From Alphaproteobacteria bacterium (GTDB lineage Bacteria; Pseudomonadota; Alphaproteobacteria; Micavibrionales; Micavibrionaceae): a stretch of 5,076 bases of DNA. A program made the translations under genes and the position numbers. Of this stretch, positions 1 through 5,076 are shown in pieces; the stretch's first letter is position 1, and each line of letters starts with the position of its first letter. The notes under the pieces were generated by a model. The model was not told where the DNA came from. It saw nothing but the letters and a program-made list of their open reading frames with translations, and did no database searches. The stretch is from the NCBI GenBank assembly GCA_020442505.1, contig JAGRJZ010000034.1, positions 1 through 5,076 of the forward strand, given 5' to 3'.

Positions 1-283
1 GCCCTAGTCCGGCGCGCTGGGAATGATCGGGTTTGACGGATTCATGGACACCAGCATCGCCATCCGGACGCTGGTCTATCACGGCCAGAGCGTCAGCTTC
101 AACGTGGGCGGAGGGATTACCGCAGCCTCGCAACCGGAAGCGGAATATCAAGAGACGCTCGACAAAGCCCGCGGCCTGTTCGAAAGCTTCGGGGGAGAGC
201 GGGAGCGAATTACGCCGCCTTCCGCGCCGGCTGGCACAGCGGAAATCGAGTCTTCTCCCGCGCGAATTGCAGAAGGGCCGTGA
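1..283 (+). CDS. pabB: Aminodeoxychorismate synthase component I (PabB-type), C-terminal fragment with an in-frame TAG
   Basis: This is the 3' end of a chorismate-binding enzyme gene that enters from the left edge. PabB converts chorismate and glutamine-derived ammonia to 4-amino-4-deoxychorismate in the cytoplasm, for folate synthesis. The fragment reads SGALGMIGFDGFMDTSIAIR from base 8, followed by the family's GGGIT segment and EAEYQETLDKA, an acidic block that in TrpE/PabB enzymes contributes a magnesium-binding glutamate. The MDTSIAIRT wording fits PabB better than TrpE (usually DTCIVIR-like), but TrpE is not fully excluded. Bases 5-7 are TAG in this frame, where relatives have tyrosine in a GPY-S/C/T-GA motif. 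The gene is therefore broken, or the base is an error. An ATG at 23 would give only 86 residues, too few for a working domain. Homology ends near base 196. The last ~28 residues are a low-complexity tail, most of it (from base 210) lying over the 3' end of lpxA. The stop is TGA at 281-283. Confidence 0.75.
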
Positions 284-1013
284 CGGCCGGATCCCCGGAG
301 AAATCCTGCGCGACCGATGCAAGACGGGATTCCATCGTCCCGTCCTCTGAATCGAACAACGCCTTGAACGCGCGCTGCAACGTCTTGATCTGGTCCTTCG
401 TATAGCCGCCGCGCTCCAGCCCGATCAGGTTCAACCCGGCCAGATGGGCCCGCTCGCCCTTGACCCGGCCATAGGGAATCACGTCGTTTTCCACGCCGGA
501 CATCCCCCCGATCACCGCATAGGCGCCGATCCGGACCCATTGATGCACCGCGGCCAAACCGCCAATCACCGCGTGGTCGCCGACGCTCACATGACCGCCC
601 AGAGTCGCGTTGTTGGCCATGATGACCCCGTCGCCGATCCGGCAGTCATGCGCAACATGGCAGGCCATCATAAACAGCCCCCCGTCGCCGATCACGGTCT
701 CCATTCCGCCGGATTCCGTACCCGGGTTCATGGTGACGTGCTCCCGTATCGTGTTGTTTTTCCCGATGATCAAACGCGAGGGCTCGCCGTGATATTTCAG
801 ATCCTGCGGCGCGGTGCCGATCGAGGCGAAAGGATAAATCTGCGTCCCGGCGCCGATCGTCGTCCGGCCATCGACCACCACATGGGCGTGCAGCCGCACA
901 TCGTCGTCCAACCGTACATCCGCTCCCACGATGCAATAGGGACCAATGGCGACATTGTCGCCGATCTGCGCGTTTTCGTGGATAATCGCGGTGGGGTGGA
1001 TCTGGTTTGTCAT
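210..1013 (-). CDS. lpxA: UDP-N-acetylglucosamine acyltransferase LpxA
   Basis: LpxA is a cytoplasmic homotrimer that moves a 3-hydroxyacyl chain from acyl carrier protein to the 3-OH of UDP-GlcNAc, the first step of lipid A synthesis. The 267-residue product (E. coli has 262) starts with left-handed beta-helix hexapeptide repeats (HPTAIIHENAQIGDN onward, about residues 6-175) and ends in a helical domain. Visible family residues are QDLKY at 70-74, IREHVTMNPGT at 89-99, and the catalytic histidine H122 in HVAHDC, equivalent to E. coli H125. G170 aligns with E. coli G173, the acyl-length ruler; glycine there suits a long (C14-type) chain, which is inference. The ATG at 1013 is chosen because HPTAI follows it as in the family. 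A TTG at 1073 would add 20 unrelated residues and run into the gap. No strong Shine-Dalgarno precedes the ATG. The stop is TAA. lpxA usually sits with lpxD, fabZ and lpxB; here it follows nuoN after 97 bases. Confidence 0.95.
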   Translation of the reverse strand: MTNQIHPTAIIHENAQIGDNVAIGPYCIVGADVRLDDDVRLHAHVVVDGRTTIGAGTQIYPFASIGTAPQDLKYHGEPSRLIIGKNNTIREHVTMNPGTESGGMETVIGDGGLFMMACHVAHDCRIGDGVIMANNATLGGHVSVGDHAVIGGLAAVHQWVRIGAYAVIGGMSGVENDVIPYGRVKGERAHLAGLNLIGLERGGYTKDQIKTLQRAFKALFDSEDGTMESRLASVAQDFSGDPAVTALLQFAREKTRFPLCQPARKAA

Positions 1014-1044
1014 ACGTCTTGCTTTTGTGTTTTTCCAGACGAGG

Positions 1045-1073
1045 ACCCTACCGGAAAGCCCCCTCCCCGGCAA
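1045..1073 (-). promoter_or_regulatory. Candidate weak sigma-70-type promoter for lpxA
   Basis: Read on the minus strand, TTGCCG (1073-1068) and TAGGGT (1050-1045) are separated by exactly 17 bases. Each matches its consensus box at four of six positions. Transcription would begin near 1038, leaving a leader of about 25 bases before the lpxA ATG. It lies in the only real intergenic gap of the window (1014-1110), where a separate start for lpxA would be expected. The -10 box is poor and GC-rich, and the spacer overlaps a hairpin, so chance is a real alternative. Confidence 0.25.
1051..1070 (-). other. Hairpin in the nuoN-lpxA gap
   Basis: In minus-strand RNA the 8-base arms CCGGGGAG and CTTTCCGG can pair around a GGGG loop, with two G-U wobbles. 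It lies about 40 bases after the nuoN stop, so it could act as a weak terminator, a processing site or an mRNA 3'-end stabiliser for the nuo transcript. No U-run follows the stem, which argues against a standard intrinsic terminator. In plus-strand RNA the stem is broken by A-C mismatches. Confidence 0.3.
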
Positions 1074-1110
1074 ATCACGGTTTATTGCGGGATGTTACGG
1101 AAGCGATAGA

Positions 1111-2577
1111 TCACGGCGCAACCATCACCGCGGCGGCGGCTGAGCGGGAGATTTCAATCAGCACGTCCGGGTTCAGGATAAACAGAACGACGAACAGAAC
1201 GCTGCCGAGCAGGACAGCCCGGCGACCGAAGCCGAAATCCTGATCCAGCGCCTCGGCGGGTTTATCAAAGAACATGATCTTGATAATCCGCAGATAGTAA
1301 AACGCGGCCACGGCCGTGGTCAGAACCCCCACGACTGAAAGCACGTAGAACCCTTCGGCGATCGCGGCCTGGAATACAAACATTTTGCAGAAAAATCCGG
1401 CCATCGGGGGAATCCCCGCCATGGAGAACATTAAAATCGCCATCGCATAGGCGATCGCAGGGTTTCGTAAGCCAAGCCCCGCCAGATCCGTCGTCTCGCG
1501 CAGCGCGATCCCGCCCCGGCGCATCATCAGGACGACCGCGAAAACCCCCGCCGCCATCAGCATATAAACCATCATGTAAAAGATCACCCCGGCCACCCCG
1601 GTCTGGCTGGCCGCGACCACGCCGATCAAGGCGTAGCCCATATGGTTGATCGAGCTATAGGCCATTAGGCGCTTGATATTCGTCTGCGCCAGCGCACCGA
1701 ACGCCCCGACCAGCATCGAGCCCATCGACAACAGCCACATGATCTGTTGCCACTGGTCTTGCGCGGGTTCGAAAACGGCGAACAAAATGCGCAGCAACAG
1801 TCCCATCGCGGCGACTTTCGGCACGATGGCGAACAGCGCCGTCACGGAGCCTGCCGCTCCCTCATAGACGTCCGGGGTCCACATATGGAACGGCACGGCC
1901 GAAATCTTGAAAGCGATTCCGATGATGATAAAAACCATCCCTACCAGAGCCGGCAGCGCGAGCGCCCCCTCCCCGCTTGCGCGCAGGACGTGGGAGATCC
2001 CGTCAAAGGACAACGCCCCCGTATAGCCGTAAATCAGCGACATCCCGAACAGCAAAAACCCGGAGGCCAACGCCCCGAGCAGAAAATACTTGATCCCGGC
2101 CTCGGACGACTTCCCGTGCCCGCGTCGAAACGCGGCCAGGACATAGAGGCTCAGCGATTGAAGCTCCAGCCCCATATACGCCACCAGCATATGGTTGGCC
2201 GAAACCATCACCATCATGCCCAACCCCGCGAACAGGATCAAAAGCGGGTATTCGAACCGGGCCAGGCCCTCTTGCGCGAGGTATTTTTCCCCCAGGACCA
2301 CGGAAATCAAAAGTCCGCCGAGAATCATAAATTTCATGACCCCGGCGAACTGGTCCATCACGAACATACCGTTCAACGCGACCGTCCGGTGCCAGTCCAG
2401 GCCCAGCATGAACACGCAGGCCAGCACGAAACAAAAAGCCACCGCCCGGCACATGGCACACAGCCCGTGGCGCTGTTCCCGCACCACGCCCACGACCAGC
2501 AGCGCAAGCCCGGCCACGGCAAGAAATATCTCCGGCAAAAGCGGGGTCAGCGCGCTAAGGGAGAGAGAATCATTCAT
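1111..2577 (-). CDS. nuoN: NADH-quinone oxidoreductase subunit N
   Basis: NuoN is the antiporter-like subunit of the complex I membrane arm nearest the quinone-side domain. It carries one of the proton-translocation channels driven by NADH oxidation. The 488-residue product (E. coli 485) is hydrophobic throughout, as expected for about 14 membrane helices. Family residues are E138 in MGLELQSLSLY (E. coli E133), K224 in GIAFK (K217), K254 in IVPK (K247) and K398 in GFFCK (K395). The central MAYSSINHMGY and FHMWTPDVYEGA segments are typical of the family. The start is ATG at 2577, eight bases inside the end of nuoM and five bases after a full GGAGGTGAT Shine-Dalgarno. A second in-phase-shifted ATG at 2573 lies out of frame and is ignored. 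The stop is TGA. It is the last gene of the nuo block, as is usual. The protein appears intact. Confidence 0.97.
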   Translation of the reverse strand: MNDSLSLSALTPLLPEIFLAVAGLALLVVGVVREQRHGLCAMCRAVAFCFVLACVFMLGLDWHRTVALNGMFVMDQFAGVMKFMILGGLLISVVLGEKYLAQEGLARFEYPLLILFAGLGMMVMVSANHMLVAYMGLELQSLSLYVLAAFRRGHGKSSEAGIKYFLLGALASGFLLFGMSLIYGYTGALSFDGISHVLRASGEGALALPALVGMVFIIIGIAFKISAVPFHMWTPDVYEGAAGSVTALFAIVPKVAAMGLLLRILFAVFEPAQDQWQQIMWLLSMGSMLVGAFGALAQTNIKRLMAYSSINHMGYALIGVVAASQTGVAGVIFYMMVYMLMAAGVFAVVLMMRRGGIALRETTDLAGLGLRNPAIAYAMAILMFSMAGIPPMAGFFCKMFVFQAAIAEGFYVLSVVGVLTTAVAAFYYLRIIKIMFFDKPAEALDQDFGFGRRAVLLGSVLFVVLFILNPDVLIEISRSAAAAVMVAP

Positions 2578-4162
2578 TGCTTATCACCTCCGGCATCGGG
2601 GGCATGGCCATCCAACGCGCCGATACGTCGCCGGCCTCCGGAGCCACGGAATCAAGAATCAGCGCGGTAATCTGGGGTTTTTGTAAAGCCAGATGATAGG
2701 ATTCCATCAGCCGCTCCACCGCCGGCCCGGTCCGGTCCAAAATCGCGTTCGGGAACAGACCGAACCACAAAACCATTCCCACGATCGGCAGAAAAATCAA
2801 AATCTCCCGACGATTCAGATCCTTCATCGCGGCCGTGTCCTTATTCTCAAGCGGACCGAAAATAACCTTCCGATACAGGCGCAGCATGTAAATCGCCCCC
2901 AGAATAATCCCCCCTGCCGCGAAAAAGGCAAGCGTCGCGCTGACATGGAACGCCCCCAGCAACGCCAGAAACTCGCCCACGAATCCGCTGGTCCCCGGCA
3001 GGCCGACCGAGCCCAGCATCAAAATCATAAAAACCGCGGCATAGATCGGCATGTTGTTCACAAGCCCGCCGTAACGCGCCATTTCCCTTGTGTGCAGGCG
3101 ATCATACACCACGCCCACGCACAAAAACAGAGCCGCGGAAATCAGGCCGTGGGACAACATCTGAAAAATCCCGCCCTGAATCCCTTGCATCGTTCCGGTA
3201 AAAATCCCCAGAGTCACGAAGCCCATATGGGCGACCGAGGAATAGGCGATAAGCTTTTTCATATCCCGCTGAACGAACGCGATCAAGGAGGCATAGGCGA
3301 AAGCCACGATGCTCAAGCCGTAGACCAGCGGCGCGAAATAAGCGCTGGCGTCCGGGAAAAGCGGCAGGGAAAAACGCAAAAACCCGTACCCCCCCATTTT
3401 TAACAGCACCCCGGCCAGGATAACCGAGCCGGCCGTCGGGGCCTGAACGTGCGCATCGGGAAGCCACGTATGCACCGGCCACATCGGGACCTTGATGGCG
3501 AAGCTGACAAAAAATGCCAGCCATAGCCATTTCTGGACATCCGCCGTGACCGGGTTTTCGAGCAACACGGGAATATCCGTCGTCCCGTGCATGAAATACA
3601 GCGCCAAAAGCCCGACCAGCATCAGCACCGACCCGGCAAGAGTGTAAAGAAAGAACTTATAGGCCGAATAAACCCGGTTTTCTCCGCCCCACATTCCGAT
3701 GATCAGGAACATCGGGATCAGCGAGCCTTCGTAGAAGACATAGAACAGCAGCGCGTCGAGAGCCGTGAACGTCCCGACCATAAAGGTCTCCAGCAACAAA
3801 AAGACGATCATATATTGCCGCACCCGGGTTTTGATGGAATCCCAGCTTGCCAGAATGCAAACCGGTACCAAAAAGGCCGACAGCATCACGAAAAACAGGG
3901 AAATCCCGTCCACCCCGACATGATAGGAAATCCCCAGATCGGGAAACCAGGTGAGTTGCTGTTCGAACTGAAACCCGGGATCGTCCGCATCGAAGGCGAA
4001 GAACATATAAAGGCTGAGGGAGAAGGTAAACAAAGACGTCCAAACCGCCGCCAGCTTGGCGTTGCGGGCGACTCGCGCTTCGTCTCCCCGAATCATGAGG
4101 ATGAACAAAACGCCGACCAGCGGCAAAAACACCATCAGGGATAAAACAGGCAGCTCGGTCAT
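2570..4162 (-). CDS. nuoM: NADH-quinone oxidoreductase subunit M
   Basis: NuoM is the middle antiporter-like subunit of the complex I membrane arm, placed between NuoL and NuoN, and forms a proton channel. The product has 530 residues (E. coli 509) and about 14 hydrophobic helices. Conserved channel residues are E145 in FYEGSLIPM (E. coli E144), K224 in FAIKVPMWPVHTWLPDAH (K234), K255 in LLKMGGYGFLRFSLP (K265) and E397 in GFVGEFLALLG (E407). MKKLIAYSSVAHMG lies at 301-314. The start is ATG at 4162, whose ATGA is shared with the nuoL stop. A GTG at 4177 would add only MGGAF, encoded across a G8 tract, and is not needed. After the last helix (about residue 475) there is a soluble tail of about 50 residues ending in PEVISNE, which makes the protein somewhat longer than in E. 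coli. The final codons overlap nuoN by 8 bases. The stop is TGA. Confidence 0.97.
   Translation of the reverse strand: MTELPVLSLMVFLPLVGVLFILMIRGDEARVARNAKLAAVWTSLFTFSLSLYMFFAFDADDPGFQFEQQLTWFPDLGISYHVGVDGISLFFVMLSAFLVPVCILASWDSIKTRVRQYMIVFLLLETFMVGTFTALDALLFYVFYEGSLIPMFLIIGMWGGENRVYSAYKFFLYTLAGSVLMLVGLLALYFMHGTTDIPVLLENPVTADVQKWLWLAFFVSFAIKVPMWPVHTWLPDAHVQAPTAGSVILAGVLLKMGGYGFLRFSLPLFPDASAYFAPLVYGLSIVAFAYASLIAFVQRDMKKLIAYSSVAHMGFVTLGIFTGTMQGIQGGIFQMLSHGLISAALFLCVGVVYDRLHTREMARYGGLVNNMPIYAAVFMILMLGSVGLPGTSGFVGEFLALLGAFHVSATLAFFAAGGIILGAIYMLRLYRKVIFGPLENKDTAAMKDLNRREILIFLPIVGMVLWFGLFPNAILDRTGPAVERLMESYHLALQKPQITALILDSVAPEAGDVSARWMAMPPMPEVISNE
2583..2591 (-). promoter_or_regulatory. Strong Shine-Dalgarno for nuoN inside nuoM
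   Basis: GGAGGTGAT on the minus strand is a nine-base match to the canonical anti-Shine-Dalgarno end of 16S rRNA. It ends five bases before the nuoN ATG and fixes that start. The same bases encode part of the PEVI segment near the C-terminus of NuoM, so the NuoM tail and the nuoN initiation signal are written over each other. Confidence 0.85.
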
Positions 4163-5076
4163 GAAAGCCCCCCCCACATGATCCAGCCCACGAACAGCAC
4201 CAAGCCGACCAGCATCGCAAAAGCATAGTGATAGACATAGCCCGTTTGAAAGCGGGACAGCAACGCCCCGAATCGGCTTGAGAACAAGGCAATCCCGTCC
4301 GGTCCCATCCGGTTGATAAAGGCGCCGTCGCCTTTCTTCCAGAACAAACGTCCCAGATTCAAGACCAAACGCACGATCAGGCTGGCGTAAATCTGGTCAA
4401 AATACCATTTATTATAAAACAGGCTGTGCAAAGGCCGAAACCACCGCACCATCGCCCCGGGCAAATGCGTGTAACGAATATAGAACAGCCAGGACAGGAC
4501 GATCCCCAGAACGCCCGCGCCAAAGGGCAGGAGTTTTACCCATTCCGGCACGTGATGCGCGGCCTCGATCGAGTCGTTCTGCTTCAGGACGAAGAGAGAA
4601 TCGCCCCAGAAAACACGCCGGTTCACGGCTTCGTGCATCCAGTGATCTTCCATCGCGGGGGCCTCGACGTCGCGCTCCATCTCCAGCTCGTGCCCGACGA
4701 TTTCCGGCTTATGATGCAGCCCCCCGACAAAGGGCTCGTAAAACAGAGCCCCCGCGAACAGAGCCCCCGTGGCCAAGACCACCAACGGGCCCAGCATGAC
4801 CTGCGGCGATTCGTGAACGTGGCCCATGACCTTCTTGCTTGCCCGCGGCTTTCCGTGGAAGGTCATGAACAACAAGCGCCAGCTATAAAACGCCGTCATG
4901 ACAGCCGCCGCGATCCCCATCCAGTACGCGAATGTCCCAAACCAGCTATGGTCGGCGAAGGCAGCCTCCAGGATAATATCCTTGGAATAATACCCGGCGA
5001 AAAAGGGAATCCCCGCCAGTGCGAGCGAGCCGATCCACATCATGACATAGGTCGTCGGAATCAAACGCCAGATTCC
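4159..5076 (-). CDS. nuoL: NADH-quinone oxidoreductase subunit L, C-terminal half
   Basis: NuoL is the distal antiporter-like subunit of the complex I membrane arm, carrying the outermost proton channel and the long lateral helix that runs along NuoM and NuoN. The 305 visible residues are about the last half of the protein (E. coli 613); the gene runs off the right edge, and the frame stays open to base 5076. GIPFFAGYYSKD carries visible K32, equivalent to E. coli K399 in helix 12. Hydrophobic segments follow at about 48-72, 94-113 and 183-202. Then come NKWYFDQIY and the amphipathic lateral helix (about 222-273), and a final anchor at 281-300 after QTGYVYHYAFAML. A stretch at about 121-154 is rich in His and acidic residues and looks longer than the equivalent loop in relatives. 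The TTG at 5062-5064 is an internal leucine, not a start. The TGA stop overlaps the nuoM ATG as ATGA. Confidence 0.96.
   Translation of the reverse strand, partial: GIWRLIPTTYVMMWIGSLALAGIPFFAGYYSKDIILEAAFADHSWFGTFAYWMGIAAAVMTAFYSWRLLFMTFHGKPRASKKVMGHVHESPQVMLGPLVVLATGALFAGALFYEPFVGGLHHKPEIVGHELEMERDVEAPAMEDHWMHEAVNRRVFWGDSLFVLKQNDSIEAAHHVPEWVKLLPFGAGVLGIVLSWLFYIRYTHLPGAMVRWFRPLHSLFYNKWYFDQIYASLIVRLVLNLGRLFWKKGDGAFINRMGPDGIALFSSRFGALLSRFQTGYVYHYAFAMLVGLVLFVGWIMWGGLS
4168..4175 (-). promoter_or_regulatory. G8 tract: probable ribosome-binding region of nuoM, possible slippage site
   Basis: Eight consecutive G on the minus strand end five bases before the nuoM ATG. They are the only purine-rich element in Shine-Dalgarno position, although they pair less well than GGAGG. 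nuoM may therefore lean on coupling through the ATGA overlap with nuoL. The tract also encodes most of the W-G-G at the NuoL C-terminus, and in the nuoL frame it reads G-GGG-GGG, the pattern of a -1 slippery heptamer. Confidence 0.4.

Noticed and set aside
8..283. A separate small gene starting at ATG 23
   Set aside because: The sequence is plainly the C-terminal end of a PabB/TrpE-type enzyme, and the homology begins before the ATG, so it is a fragment and not an independent gene.
276..288. Perfect small palindrome GGCCG-TGA-CGGCC around the pabB stop codon, considered as a terminator
   Set aside because: The stem is only five pairs with a three-base loop, no U-run follows on either strand, and the bases are inside lpxA coding sequence.
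1014..1073. Longer LpxA starting at TTG 1073
   Set aside because: It adds 20 residues with no resemblance to LpxA N-termini. The ATG at 1013 gives the family's usual length and start.
444..1109. Plus-strand open frame opposite lpxA
   Set aside because: Antisense to a clearly conserved lpxA. The repeated His/Asp/Val pattern mirrors the hexapeptide repeats of LpxA, so it is a compositional shadow.
1747..2670. Long plus-strand open frame opposite nuoN
   Set aside because: It lies wholly antisense to nuoN and the nuoM end. The product is rich in His, Gln, Arg and Pro, as expected from reading the opposite strand of hydrophobic GC-rich genes, and has no recognisable domain.
2693..3403. Plus-strand open frame opposite nuoM
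   Set aside because: Antisense shadow of nuoM with the same His/Gln/Arg-rich composition and no family motifs. The similar frame at 3587-4144 is rejected for the same reason.

Overview
The window holds the downstream end of a respiratory complex I (NADH:quinone oxidoreductase, nuo) operon and the start of the unrelated genes beyond it. The encoded proteins look proteobacterial and fit Alphaproteobacteria best, judged from the wording of conserved motifs in NuoM, NuoL and LpxA and from the PabB-type fragment. The genus cannot be named from the sequence alone. The DNA is moderately GC-rich and almost entirely coding.

Layout, right to left on the minus strand: the C-terminal half of nuoL (cut by the right edge), complete nuoM, complete nuoN, a 97-base intergenic gap, and complete lpxA. 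At the left edge, on the plus strand, is the 3' end of a chorismate-utilising enzyme gene, most likely pabB. It converges on lpxA, and the two 3' ends overlap by 74 bases. No tRNA, rRNA, mobile element, CRISPR array or integration site was seen, and no stretch longer than 300 bases lacks a gene.

nuoL, nuoM and nuoN are translationally packed. The nuoL stop and nuoM start share ATGA, and nuoM and nuoN overlap by 8 bases. Together they encode the three antiporter-like subunits of the complex I membrane arm, and every key membrane lysine and glutamate checked is present. lpxA starts lipid A synthesis and has no metabolic link to complex I. It may share the operon transcript or use a weak promoter in the gap. 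pabB supplies 4-aminobenzoate for folate synthesis.

This is mainly a housekeeping region, and I see no new defence, mobile or biosynthetic system. The points most worth a second look are an in-frame TAG at a conserved tyrosine position of the pabB fragment, the convergent coding overlap of pabB and lpxA, lpxA lying away from its usual cluster, a G8 tract at the nuoL/nuoM junction whose -1 frame would fuse the two proteins, and a His/acid-rich loop in NuoL.
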